The position numbers and the translations under genes were made by a program. Of a DNA stretch of 64,000 bases, positions 52,297 to 60,633 are shown one piece after another. The stretch's first letter is position 1. Every line of letters starts with the position of its first letter. The notes under the pieces are model-generated. The model saw nothing but the letters and a program-made list of their open reading frames with translations. It was not told the DNA's origin and ran no database searches. This stretch comes from Kribbella sindirgiensis (lineage in GTDB: Bacteria; Actinomycetota; Actinomycetes; Propionibacteriales; Kribbellaceae). The stretch is taken from positions 833,576 through 897,575 of the forward strand of contig NZ_SJKA01000001.1 in the NCBI RefSeq assembly GCF_004331435.1. Direction: 5' to 3'.

Positions 52297-52306
52297 GCCA
52301 CCGACC

Positions 52307-53047
52307 TTAGCGCACCCGGATGTGGTCGACGACGAAGCTCGGGACGTGGGACCGGCCGGACTGCTCCGGGAAGTCGAAGACCGCGAGCATCAGCTGCAGC
52401 GGGTACGTCGGCGCGCCCGCGCAACTCCGGATCGCGGCGCCGTCGACGGAGAACGTCGCCGTACCGGCGGACCACTCGACCGCGTACGTGTGGAACTCCC
52501 GTACGTCGATCGGCAGCCGCACCGCCTCGAAGTCCTGCGGTACAGCGGGGTCGCGGATGGTCTTGAGCCCCATACCGACTGCAGTGGAGCCTGGAGCCAG
52601 CGCGTCGCCGAACACCTCCATGACACAGATCTCGCCGCAGCGGTCGGGCTGGTCCTCCAACCCGACCATCCAGAGCGACACCATGGAGCCTGGAGCGATG
52701 TCGGCGCGGGCGCGGAGCTCGACGTACCCACTGTCCGGTGTCAGTCCCCAGAACGGCTCCTGCTCCTCTTGGACGAGCAGGCCGTCGCGGTACGGCTGCT
52801 GGCCGACCGTGCTGCCGACAGGACCCGAGTAGTTGCCCGACTGGATCCCAGACACCCGCAGGTCCGGCTGGTGATCTCCGGCACACCAGAGGCCCTGGTC
52901 GACAGGGATGCTCAGGGTCAGGCAGGAGTCGGCCAGGTGGTACGTCGCAGCGGAGGCTGCGCGGGAGCTCCACTGAGGTAGGTAGTACGGCGACCAGACC
53001 GACAGGTCCAGGGCCGGCCCGTCGAAGTTGTCCGCGAAGGCAGTCAT
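52307..53047 (-). CDS. glycoside hydrolase family 16-like protein
   Basis: A 246-residue beta-jelly-roll protein of the GH16 type (FADNFDGPALDLSVWSPYYL, GYVELRARADIAPGSMVSLW). The catalytic ExDxxE motif reads E139-I-C141-V-M-E144, with both glutamates kept but the middle Asp replaced by Cys. No signal peptide is present, which is unusual for this secreted family. Activity is therefore doubtful. Start ATG 53047. Confidence 0.75.
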   Translation of the reverse strand: MTAFADNFDGPALDLSVWSPYYLPQWSSRAASAATYHLADSCLTLSIPVDQGLWCAGDHQPDLRVSGIQSGNYSGPVGSTVGQQPYRDGLLVQEEQEPFWGLTPDSGYVELRARADIAPGSMVSLWMVGLEDQPDRCGEICVMEVFGDALAPGSTAVGMGLKTIRDPAVPQDFEAVRLPIDVREFHTYAVEWSAGTATFSVDGAAIRSCAGAPTYPLQLMLAVFDFPEQSGRSHVPSFVVDHIRVR

Positions 53048-53067
53048 GCCCCTATGATCCGCTGGCT

Positions 53068-53094
53068 TGTCACATCATGGTGGGCTGATCCGTC
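53068..53094 (+). promoter_or_regulatory. ECF41-type promoter
   Basis: TGTCACA (53068-53074) and CGTC (53091-53094) are 16 bases apart, matching the TGTCACA/CGTC promoter described for ECF41 sigma factors. It lies just before the ECF41-like gene at 53115, implying autoregulation. Confidence 0.65.
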
Positions 53095-53114
53095 AGGGCG
53101 TTGAGGAGGTACCG

Positions 53115-53993
53115 GTGGACGAGCATGAGCAGCTGGCGCGGCGGTTCGAGGAGAACCGCGGGCACCTGCGTGCGGTCGCGTACCGGATGCTCGGATCACT
53201 GCCCGAGGCAGAGGACGCCGTACAGGAGGCCTGGCTGCGGCTGAGCCGTACCGACGTGAGTGACGTGGGCAATCTGGCGGGCTGGCTGACCACGGTGGTG
53301 TCGCGGGTGTGTCTGGACATGCTGCGCAGCCGCAAGTCGCGGCGGGAGGACTCCCTCGACACGTACGTGCCGGATCCGATCATTGGTGCGCCAGGGCCGG
53401 AGGACGAGGCAGTCCAGGCGGACGCGATCGGGCTGGCGTTGCTCGTCGTACTGGAAACGCTGTCGCCGGCCGAGCGGCTGGCGTTCGTGCTGCACGACAT
53501 GTTCGGGGTCGGGTTCGACGAGATCGCCACGATTGTGGACAAGTCGCCGGCCGCGACCCGTCAGCTGGCGAGCCGGGCACGGCGGCGGGTCCAGGGCGCG
53601 CCGGCCAGTGACGGGGATGTCAGTAGGCAGCGGGTCATCGTCGAGGCGTTCATGGCTGCCTCGCGAGGCGGCGACTTCGAGGCGCTGCTGGCACTGCTGG
53701 ATCCGGACGTGCTGCTGCGCGCGGACGCGGGTACGGCGACCGCGGAGTTCGCCGGACCGGCTGTGTCGAAGCTGGTTCGCGGTGCGCGGGCCGTTGTCGA
53801 GCAGGCACTGCTGTTCAGCCGCATGGCGCCGTACACCCAGCTGGCTCTGGTCAACGGGCTGCCCGGAGCGATCACCGTCGTCAACGACCGCTTGATGGGT
53901 GTCATGTCCATCACCGTGACCGACGGCAAGATCACCGAGATCGACATCCTCGCCGACCTGGACCGCCTCGAGGTCATCCCGCTACCAGCCTGA
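53115..53993 (+). CDS. sigJ: ECF41-type RNA polymerase sigma factor (SigJ-like)
   Basis: A 292-residue sigma factor with region 2 (AVAYRMLGSLPEAEDAVQEA), region 4 (LSPAERLAFVLHDMFGVGFD, EIATIVDKSPAATRQLASRA) and a C-terminal SnoaL/NTF2-like domain of about 110 residues that regulates activity in cis, in place of a separate anti-sigma factor. GTG 53115 follows a strong AGGAGGT. The usual neighbour of ECF41 genes, a COE-type oxidoreductase gene, is not adjacent. Confidence 0.9.
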   Translation: MDEHEQLARRFEENRGHLRAVAYRMLGSLPEAEDAVQEAWLRLSRTDVSDVGNLAGWLTTVVSRVCLDMLRSRKSRREDSLDTYVPDPIIGAPGPEDEAVQADAIGLALLVVLETLSPAERLAFVLHDMFGVGFDEIATIVDKSPAATRQLASRARRRVQGAPASDGDVSRQRVIVEAFMAASRGGDFEALLALLDPDVLLRADAGTATAEFAGPAVSKLVRGARAVVEQALLFSRMAPYTQLALVNGLPGAITVVNDRLMGVMSITVTDGKITEIDILADLDRLEVIPLPA

Positions 53994-54711
53994 GCACCCG
54001 CCGCGCCTGCGCTTCTGCGGTCCCCGGTGGATTGCGATGCGCGCTCGGCCCGCCAGGCCCGATCAGCGTCAGCCAGAACCCGGACCACAGGCAGCGCGCC
54101 GCCCGGAAGCGCTCGGGGTCGACGGAGAACCGGCGTACCAACGGGGTCGGGTCGGCCTGCCGCCAGGACAGGTGCTCGACCAGGTTCGCCAGCTCGACCG
54201 TGCGATCACCCGACCCGGCGTCCTCGAAGTCGACGATGCGAACCTGAATGCCGTCCCACAGGTAGTTGGCGAGGTTGGGGTCGCCGTGCGCAACAACCGG
54301 GTCTTGTACGACGTTCAGGTCGAGGGGCTCGTTGTCGAGCCAGGTGCGGGCGGCGAAGGCGATCACGTCGCCGCGGTCGGCGAGTGTGGTGAGACCGACT
54401 CGGGTGCGGTCGACCAGGGCGGTGAGATCGATTGGCTGGAGATCGTCGAAGGGGACTGACCAGAGGGTCTCGAGGGCGTTGCCCAGAGCTGTGGTCTGGG
54501 TGAGCGAAGCCTCGAGGGGGCGGCCGGGGACGAGGGTCATCGTGATCCACGGAGGGTCGGCCGTGGAGGACGTGAGAGGGATCGGGGTCAGGTCGGGCGC
54601 CGTGCGGGACAGGAGGGTGAGGGCAGCCCATTCGCGGGACGGCTCGTCGCGCGCCCATGACGTGTAGCGCTTGGTCAGGGTGTGTCCGGAGATGTCGACC
54701 GTGTGAGTCAT
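53974..54711 (-). CDS. phosphotransferase-family (APH-like) protein
   Basis: A 245-residue kinase-fold protein with the catalytic loop VVAHGDPNLANYLWDG and metal-binding VRIVDFEDAG. The N-terminal lobe is short (KRYTSWARDEPSREWAAL), with the usual ATP-binding Lys not obvious. The substrate is unknown. ATG 54711. Its end overlaps the sigJ gene by 20 bases. Confidence 0.78.
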   Translation of the reverse strand: MTHTVDISGHTLTKRYTSWARDEPSREWAALTLLSRTAPDLTPIPLTSSTADPPWITMTLVPGRPLEASLTQTTALGNALETLWSVPFDDLQPIDLTALVDRTRVGLTTLADRGDVIAFAARTWLDNEPLDLNVVQDPVVAHGDPNLANYLWDGIQVRIVDFEDAGSGDRTVELANLVEHLSWRQADPTPLVRRFSVDPERFRAARCLWSGFWLTLIGPGGPSAHRNPPGTAEAQARRVLRLVAG

Positions 54712-54798
54712 CGAGAAAAGTTTGGCGGACGTGTCGAGTACCGGCGATCTCCTTCGACGTATGAGCAGGAAGCGGATACGGCGAAGGAGCGGGATCAG

Positions 54799-56064
54799 AT
54801 GTCTACGCAGGCGATTGCAGCGGTTGCCAGTGACCTCGTGGCGGGACTGCTCGGGGCGGGGTTCAACGGCGCCGTCCGGCTGCCCGGAGAGCCGGAGTAC
54901 GACGAGCAGCGGCGTTCCGTGATCCCGTCGGTGGACTCGCGTCCCCTCGTCGTCGCCGAGGCGTACGGGCGGACCGACGTCCAGGCCGCGGTGCGGACCG
55001 CTCGCGAGTACGGCGTACCGATCGCTGTGCAGGCGACGGGACACGGCACCCGGGTGCCTGCTGACGGCGGGATCCTGGTGAAGACGACCCAGATGACCGG
55101 CGTACTGATCGACCCGGAGCGCCGGATCGCCAAGGTCGCGCCGGGTGCCCGCTGGGGTGCGGTGCTGGACGCCGCGCGGCAGTTCGGGCTCGCGCCGTTG
55201 TCCGGGTCGCACCGCGACGTCGGCGTCACCGGGTACACACTCGGCGGCGGAGTGGGGTGGCTGGCCCGCAAGTACGGGTTCGCGGCCGACAGCGTGATCC
55301 GCGCCGAGGTCGTCACCGCCGACGGCCGCGCCGTCACCGCGAGCGCCGAGCAGCACCCCGACCTGTTCTGGGCGATCCGCGGCGGCACCGGCAACTTCGG
55401 CATCGTCACCTCGCTGGAGTTCCGGCTGTACCCGGTCCGCGAGGTCCACGCCGGCATCGTGTACTACGGCATCGACCGCGCCGCCGCGATCCTCCGCCGG
55501 TACCGCGACTGGACCGCCACGATCCCCAACGAACTCAGCACCGCGGTCGTCCTGACCCGCGTCCCGCGCACCGAGCAGCGCGCCGTCGCGATCAAGGTCC
55601 TGTACGCCGGCCCGGCGGAGCTGGCCGAACACCTGCTGAAGCCGCTGTTCGAGGTCGCCGGCCCGCGGCTCGCCGGTGAGCTGCAGACGATCGAGTACGC
55701 CGACGCCGCGATGGGCGGCACGCCCGCTCGCCATCTCGACTTCCTGGACACGCTGACCCACGAGGTGATCGACGGCGTCACCGAACTCGAGGACGCGACG
55801 GTCGAGATCCGCCACTGGGGTGGCGCGATGGCTCACCCGGGTCCCGGCGCCGGCCCGATCGGCCACCGCGAGGCGCCGTACTCACTGATCATCGACCGCG
55901 AGGTCGCACTACCTACCTCGGGGCGGACCTTCGTGAACTTCCTCGGTGACCCCGGACGGGCGGAGACGGCGTACGGCGCCGCGGAGCTGCAGCGGCTGCG
56001 CGAGGTGAAGCGGGCCTACGACCCGACGAACGTCTTCCACCTGAACGCCAACATCAGGCCATAG
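54799..56064 (+). CDS. FAD-linked oxidoreductase (berberine-bridge type)
   Basis: A 421-residue FAD-binding type 4 protein. The PP-loop region VQATGHGTRVPADGG carries His82, the likely covalent FAD attachment point, and the second cysteine of bicovalent enzymes is absent. GYTLGGGVGWLARKYGFAAD and the C-terminal YDPTNVFHLNANI are typical. It probably oxidises a sugar or secondary metabolite. ATG 54799 has GAAGGAG upstream, and a terminator follows its stop. Confidence 0.88.
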   Translation: MSTQAIAAVASDLVAGLLGAGFNGAVRLPGEPEYDEQRRSVIPSVDSRPLVVAEAYGRTDVQAAVRTAREYGVPIAVQATGHGTRVPADGGILVKTTQMTGVLIDPERRIAKVAPGARWGAVLDAARQFGLAPLSGSHRDVGVTGYTLGGGVGWLARKYGFAADSVIRAEVVTADGRAVTASAEQHPDLFWAIRGGTGNFGIVTSLEFRLYPVREVHAGIVYYGIDRAAAILRRYRDWTATIPNELSTAVVLTRVPRTEQRAVAIKVLYAGPAELAEHLLKPLFEVAGPRLAGELQTIEYADAAMGGTPARHLDFLDTLTHEVIDGVTELEDATVEIRHWGGAMAHPGPGAGPIGHREAPYSLIIDREVALPTSGRTFVNFLGDPGRAETAYGAAELQRLREVKRAYDPTNVFHLNANIRP

Positions 56065-56067
56065 AAA

Positions 56068-56096
56068 AGCGGCCCGGGTCCCCGCCCCGGGCCGCT
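56068..56096. terminator. intrinsic terminator, bidirectional
   Basis: AGCGGCCCGGG pairs with CCCGGGCCGCT around a short loop, four bases after the oxidoreductase stop. It also lies just beyond the end of the convergent secreted protein gene. Confidence 0.7.
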
Positions 56097-56106
56097 CTCC
56101 AAGACC

Positions 56107-57081
56107 TCAGACCGTGCCGGAGTTTCCGTAGACGCTGACGTGCACGTGGTCGTAGTGGTTCGCGGTCGCGCCGCCGCGGTCCTCCATCGCGCGCCAGCCC
56201 TCGCTGCTGCGCTGGACCGTCCAGATGCGCTGTGACCAGATCAGCTCGCTGATACCGAGCTTCTTGTAGTTGACCTTCAGCCAGTCCGCGACCTCCTGGC
56301 CCTCGGAACCGCTGACCATGATGTCGAGCGCGCGGCCGGTGGAGTGCTCCGAGCCGGAGTCGCCCGCCCGCAGGCCGCCGTACGACGAGATGTCCGGGAA
56401 CTTCGCGCAGACCGCCCGGTGCACGCGGATCGCGTCCTGGGTCAGGCCGTCCTCGACCGACGAACCGGACTTGCAGGCTGCCTGCGAGATCGCTCCGGAG
56501 GTCGTGGCGACCGGCTTCGTGGCGGACAGGTACTGCGCCTTCACCCAGCGGGACTTGCCGTCGCTGACGACCTCGGCCCAGATGCCGTCGACCTTGCCGG
56601 AGACCGAGACCTTGGTGCCCTTCGGCAGCACGTCCAGCAGCAGGCCGGTCAGCGGCAGCGACCAGAGGTTCACGTCGGTGGTGGTGTACTTCGTGCCGGT
56701 GATCTTCGGCGGTGTCGCGTTCGCCTTCAGATCCTGCGCCGCACGGGTCTTCGCCGACGTGGGCTTCGGGATCGGCGCCTGCTTCTTGAGGTGCTTGGCC
56801 GTCGGGCTCGCCTTGGGCTTGGGTGCCGCGGACGGTGTCGTCGTGGGGTTGATCGGCGGACGCAGGGCGTCCCGGCTGATCGTGGAGTCGCGCGACAGCT
56901 GCAGGGACGAGCTGGCGATCGACGGGTCGAGCTGAACGTGCTGGCTGGGAAGTGCGGCGGCGGAACCGGTGGCAACCATCGCCACTGCCGCGCCCGGAAT
57001 CGCTACCTTCACGAGACCCGGCTGGATCATCTTGGTGCGCGATTGCCGGTGCCGCGCCTGTCTATGCCGTCCTGCAGCCAC
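56107..57081 (-). CDS. secreted SH3-domain protein with M15-like / ARB_07466-type C-terminus
   Basis: A protein of about 324 residues. A membrane/signal segment (VKVAIPGAAVAMVATGSAAA) follows a basic N-terminus, then a Pro/Lys/Ala linker, an SH3b-like domain (VNLWSLPLTG, GIWAEVVSDGKSRWVKAQYL) and a C-terminal domain with SEHSTGRALDIMVSG and HYDHVHVSVYG. These fit the zinc His/Asp/His pattern of M15 peptidases and its catalytically uncertain ARB_07466 relatives. The start is uncertain (GTG 57081, ATG 57030; frame open to 57192). It probably acts in the cell wall. Confidence 0.75.
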   Translation of the reverse strand: MAAGRHRQARHRQSRTKMIQPGLVKVAIPGAAVAMVATGSAAALPSQHVQLDPSIASSSLQLSRDSTISRDALRPPINPTTTPSAAPKPKASPTAKHLKKQAPIPKPTSAKTRAAQDLKANATPPKITGTKYTTTDVNLWSLPLTGLLLDVLPKGTKVSVSGKVDGIWAEVVSDGKSRWVKAQYLSATKPVATTSGAISQAACKSGSSVEDGLTQDAIRVHRAVCAKFPDISSYGGLRAGDSGSEHSTGRALDIMVSGSEGQEVADWLKVNYKKLGISELIWSQRIWTVQRSSEGWRAMEDRGGATANHYDHVHVSVYGNSGTV

Positions 57082-57322
57082 TTGTCGAACCCAATCTGCC
57101 GAGACCAAAACGTTATCGACCGGAGGAGTCAAGCACACTTCGCCGCGCCGGTTCGAATCGGCCCCTAGTCTTAACGCATTACGAACATCCACTGGCGGGC
57201 GTCAGTCGTGATCCGCCCGCTATTCGGATGTGATCGTTCCGAGATCAAACGCTTGGTCGGCAGATCGCCGTCGCGCCCAGAAGATGTGATCCAGGGCGCG
57301 GCGGACGTGCGGTGGTTGCTGG

Positions 57323-58102
57323 TTGACTGCGCGCGTGGGATTTCGGATCGAGGGCGGGGCGGTCGCGCGGCTGGTGATCGATCGCGCGGCGAAGCGGAAC
57401 GCGCTGACCCGCGCGATGTGGGCGGCCCTGCCCGGGCTGCTCGCCGACCTGGCGAGCGACGACGAGGTCAAGGTCCTGCTGGTGACCGGCGACGGCGCGA
57501 GCTTCTCCGCCGGCGCCGACATCCGGGAGTTGATCTCGGGCTCCGACCCGGCCGATCCGATGGCCGAGCTGCGGGCGTCCAACCTGCAGGCCCAGGCGGC
57601 GTTGCGGGAGTTCCCGAAGCCGACGATCGCGGTGGTCCGTGGGCACTGCATCGGCGGCGGCCTGGAGATCGCGGTGAACTGCGACTTCCGATTCGCCGCG
57701 CGGGACGCGAGCTTCGGCGTCACGCCGGCCCGGATCGGCGTCGTCTACCCGCCCGCCGCGATCAAGGTGCTGCTCGACCTGGTCGGTCCCGCGACCACGA
57801 AGTACCTGCTCTTCAGCGGTGAGCTGCTGACCGCGGATCGCGCGGAGCTGAAGGGCCTGGTCGACCGTGTGGAGGACGACCCGATGGCGGCGGCCGAGGC
57901 GTTCGCGGACACGCTGGTGTCGCGGTCGCAGCTGACGATCCGCTCGGCCAAGGAGTCGGTCAACGCACTGCTGGCGGGCGAGAACGCGGACGCGGCCGCC
58001 GTACGCCGGTATCGCGAGACGATCGCCTCGGGTGAGCTCGCGGAAGGGATCGAGGCCTTCACCCAGAAACGCTCACCGAAGTTCGTCTGGCATCCCCTCT
58101 GA
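57323..58102 (+). CDS. enoyl-CoA hydratase/isomerase family protein
   Basis: A 259-residue crotonase-fold protein: RAAKRNALTRAMWAALPGLL, oxyanion-hole segments SFSAGADIRELIS and GHCIGGGLEIAVNCDF, then the active-site region TPARIGVVYPPAA, where the usual Glu pair is only partly kept, so the reaction is unsure. TTG 57323 is the longest start; GTG 57335 is close by. The 3' end overlaps the YCII gene by 30 bases. Confidence 0.85.
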   Translation: MTARVGFRIEGGAVARLVIDRAAKRNALTRAMWAALPGLLADLASDDEVKVLLVTGDGASFSAGADIRELISGSDPADPMAELRASNLQAQAALREFPKPTIAVVRGHCIGGGLEIAVNCDFRFAARDASFGVTPARIGVVYPPAAIKVLLDLVGPATTKYLLFSGELLTADRAELKGLVDRVEDDPMAAAEAFADTLVSRSQLTIRSAKESVNALLAGENADAAAVRRYRETIASGELAEGIEAFTQKRSPKFVWHPL

Positions 58103-58435
58103 GATCAGGGTGCCGCGGAGCTCGACCCGATCGGCGACCGCGACCGAGACCCGGCCTGCGATCTCTTGTGCGCGTTGGTCGTCGGGCGTGTCGACCAGGA
58201 AGAACCCGGCCAGTTGCTCCTTGGCCTCACCGAACGGACCGTCGGTGACGACCTGCTGACCTTCCCGGATCTGCACGATCCGGCCGTCCTCCGGCGGTCG
58301 CAGTCCCTCCGAGCTGACCAGTTCACCGGACTCGGCGAGCTCCTGTTCGAGCCGCATCAAGCGGTCCAGGGCCGCATCGTCGTCCGCGGTCCACACCCGG
58401 TCGACGCTCCGAAAGATCATCACGACGTACTTCAT
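58073..58435 (-). CDS. YCII/DGPF-domain protein
   Basis: A 120-residue DGPF protein (KYVVMIFRSVDRVW, VVTDGPFGEAKEQLAGFFLV). DGPF proteins accompany ECF42 sigma factors; this one lies about 2 kb from the ECF42 pair at 60271-61886 and may belong to the same response. TACCGT (minus strand 58447-58442) ends six bases before the ATG, so it is probably leaderless. Confidence 0.88.
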   Translation of the reverse strand: MKYVVMIFRSVDRVWTADDDAALDRLMRLEQELAESGELVSSEGLRPPEDGRIVQIREGQQVVTDGPFGEAKEQLAGFFLVDTPDDQRAQEIAGRVSVAVADRVELRGTLISEGMPDELR

Positions 58436-58465
58436 GGGCACACGGTAACGACCCGCGCCGACAGA

Positions 58466-58489
58466 ACCCCGCGGACGGATCCGCGGGGT
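58466..58489 (-). terminator. hairpin after the DUF6131 gene
   Basis: ACCCCGCGGA pairs with TCCGCGGGGT around a CGGA loop. It lies between the DUF6131 gene and the YCII gene, both on the minus strand, and probably separates them. The T-tract is weak (TTCTG). Confidence 0.55.
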
Positions 58490-58506
58490 CCTTGTGCTGG
58501 CGTCGA

Positions 58507-58662
58507 TCAGTACCAGTGCCTTCGGCCGCCGACCGCGCGGCCGGTGGCTCCCAGAAGCCACAGGACCGCTCCGACCAGGAGCAGCACGATGCCGATGGTC
58601 CACAGGATCGAGATGTTCAGCACGAACCCGAGGATCAGCAGAATCAGTCCGAGGACCAGCAT
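58507..58662 (-). CDS. DUF6131-family small membrane protein
   Basis: A 51-residue protein with two membrane helices (LVLGLILLILGFVLNISIL and WTIGIVLLLVGAVLWLLGA) and a basic tail (GRAVGGRRHWY), matching the DUF6131 pattern of actinobacteria. ATG 58662 follows a perfect GAAGGAGG ribosome-binding site. Function unknown. It starts 11 bases after the stop of the DHA2 pump gene and is probably co-transcribed. Confidence 0.85.
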   Translation of the reverse strand: MLVLGLILLILGFVLNISILWTIGIVLLLVGAVLWLLGATGRAVGGRRHWY

Positions 58663-58672
58663 GGAACCTCCT

Positions 58673-60100
58673 TCAACTGGGCCGCCTGACGGTGACGGCC
58701 ACGGATGTCCGGTGCCCAGCTCCGGTCGGTCGAACCTCCAACGGTCGTTTGACGAGGAGGCAGCCGACGACGCCGATCACGAGGAAGATCCACACCGTCG
58801 CGAACGCGATCCGGTAGCCGTGGGTGAGGTCGGCCGGCGAGACCCCCGAGGTACCGGCGGTGGCGACGGCGGAGACCACGGCGACGCCGACGGCACCGCC
58901 GATCTGGAAGCTGGCGTTCTGCAGACCGGACGCGACCCCGGCGTCCTCGCCCGCGACGTCGCTCAGCGAGGCGATCGAGCCGGCGACCGTACCCGCGCCC
59001 AGACCGGCACCGAAGATCGTCAGCCCCCAGAAGGCGAGCTCGAAGTACCCAGAGGTCACGGTGACCTGAGTCATCAGCGTCGTACCTAGTCCTGCGACCA
59101 GCAACGACACCAGGGCGACCCGACGCGGTCCGACTCGAGTGACGAGGTGCTGACCGACTATGGACGCCACGACAGCGGCTGCTGCGAGTACTGCGGACAT
59201 GAAGCCGTAGCGGATCGCTGACACACCCAGTGCGAGCTGTGCGTACTGCGTGTAGACGAAGTTGAGTCCGAACGCCGCCAGGCCCCAGCTGATCGTGATG
59301 AGGTTGCCGCCGACCAGTGCGCGCGAATGGAAGATCCGGAGCGGTACGAGAGGTGCAGCCGACCGCTTCTCCACTGCTACGAACAGTGCGAACAGGGCGG
59401 CGGAGGCGAGCAACAGAAGCACGGTCCGCGTCGCCGACGAGTCAGGTGCCTCGATGACGGCGTACACGAGGACCATCAGCGCGGCGGTGACGCTGGCGGC
59501 ACCAGCCACGTCGAAACCGCGGCGTCCCGGTCCGCGGCTGTCCAGCAGCAGTACGGGCGCCAGTACGACGACCAGCACGCACACCGGCACGTTGATGAAG
59601 AAGATCCACTGCCAGCCGAGTCCTTCCGTGACAGGTCCGCCGACGAGCGAACCCGCCGTACCGCCGACCCCACTGGTCGCGCCCCAGATCCCCAGTGCCT
59701 TGTTGCGATCCGGACCGGACGGGAAGGTGGTCATGACGATCGACAACGCGCTCGGAGCCAGTACTGCGGCTGCGGCGCCCTGCAGCCCGCGTGCGAGGAC
59801 CAGAGCGTCACCACTCCACGCGAGCCCACAGACAAGGGAGGACCCGGCGAACAGCAGAAGTCCGGTGATGAAGACGCGCCGGCGACCCAGCAGATCGGAG
59901 ATCCGGCCGCCGAGCAGTAGGAGGCCGCCGAACATCAGCCCGTACCCGCTGGGCACCCACTGCGCCCCACCGGTCGAGAAGGTCAGATCACGCTCGATCG
60001 ACGGCACGGCGACCAGCACGATCGACGCGTCCAGGATGATCATGAACCCGGTCAGACAGAGCAACGCCAGCGCGAACCAACGCTTCGAATGCGAAACCAT
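58673..60100 (-). CDS. MFS transporter, DHA2 family (drug exporter)
   Basis: A 475-residue protein with about 14 helices, including motif C-like GWQWIFFINVPVCVLVVVL and LDASIVLVAVPSIERDL near the N-terminus, both typical of the QacA/EmrB-type DHA2 family. It probably expels cationic or lipophilic compounds. GGAGA precedes ATG 60100. The intergenic region to the divergent YCII-ECF42 pair (60101-60270) carries the ECF42 promoter. Confidence 0.88.
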   Translation of the reverse strand: MVSHSKRWFALALLCLTGFMIILDASIVLVAVPSIERDLTFSTGGAQWVPSGYGLMFGGLLLLGGRISDLLGRRRVFITGLLLFAGSSLVCGLAWSGDALVLARGLQGAAAAVLAPSALSIVMTTFPSGPDRNKALGIWGATSGVGGTAGSLVGGPVTEGLGWQWIFFINVPVCVLVVVLAPVLLLDSRGPGRRGFDVAGAASVTAALMVLVYAVIEAPDSSATRTVLLLLASAALFALFVAVEKRSAAPLVPLRIFHSRALVGGNLITISWGLAAFGLNFVYTQYAQLALGVSAIRYGFMSAVLAAAAVVASIVGQHLVTRVGPRRVALVSLLVAGLGTTLMTQVTVTSGYFELAFWGLTIFGAGLGAGTVAGSIASLSDVAGEDAGVASGLQNASFQIGGAVGVAVVSAVATAGTSGVSPADLTHGYRIAFATVWIFLVIGVVGCLLVKRPLEVRPTGAGHRTSVAVTVRRPS

Positions 60101-60189
60101 CAGTCATCTCCAGTACGGCGGGACGCCCCGGCTGAGCGTCACTCGGGGAGACGTCGGCGCCGACCGGGTGCATTTCGACATTCCGGAAC

Positions 60190-60217
60190 TGTCGAAGTCC
60201 GGCGTACCTGCTTCGAC
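60190..60217 (+). promoter_or_regulatory. ECF42-type promoter
   Basis: TGTCGA (60190-60195) and CGAC (60214-60217) are 18 bases apart, fitting the TGTCGA/CGA-type promoter described for ECF42 sigma factors. It lies 53 bases before the YCII gene, whose product is encoded with the sigma factor. Confidence 0.6.
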
Positions 60218-60270
60218 GTACCTGTTAACTGGGGGTCACAGCGGCCTCCACTCGGGACAGGATGGTGACT

Positions 60271-60633
60271 GTGAAGTACATGCTGCTGATCTACAGCAAC
60301 GCCGAGAGCTGGGCGAGCCTGTCTCCGGAGCAACGCGACGGCCTGACCACGGCGCACGAGGAACTGGCGCGGGAGCTGACCGAGCAGGGCCTGCTGGTGA
60401 GTGCTGCCGGTCTGGCCGACCCCATCACCACACGGACCGTGCAGGTGCGTGACGACACCACGACCACGACGGACGGGCCGTACGCCGAGGCGAAGGAGCA
60501 CCTGGCCGGGTTCTACCTGGTGGAGTGCGACACCATCGACCAGGCGATCGGGTACGCGGCCCGGATGCCGGACGCGGAGTACGTCGCCGTGGAGGTGCGA
60601 CCGGTCATGGACATGTCTGGGTTGGAGATGTGA
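60271..60633 (+). CDS. YCII/DGPF-domain protein of an ECF42 operon
   Basis: A 120-residue DGPF protein (KYMLLIYSNAESWASLSPEQ, TTTTDGPYAEAKEHLAGFYL). It pairs with the downstream sigma factor by a GTGA overlap (60630-60633), the classic ECF42 arrangement. GTG 60271 is preferred because the conserved KYMLLIYS follows it and AGGA is 10 bases upstream; ATG 60262 is also possible. Confidence 0.9.
   Translation: MKYMLLIYSNAESWASLSPEQRDGLTTAHEELARELTEQGLLVSAAGLADPITTRTVQVRDDTTTTTDGPYAEAKEHLAGFYLVECDTIDQAIGYAARMPDAEYVAVEVRPVMDMSGLEM

Noticed and set aside
53974..55866. Long N-terminal extension of the APH-like gene
   Set aside because: The extension is antisense to the FAD oxidoreductase gene, and the recognisable kinase sequence begins at ATG 54711.
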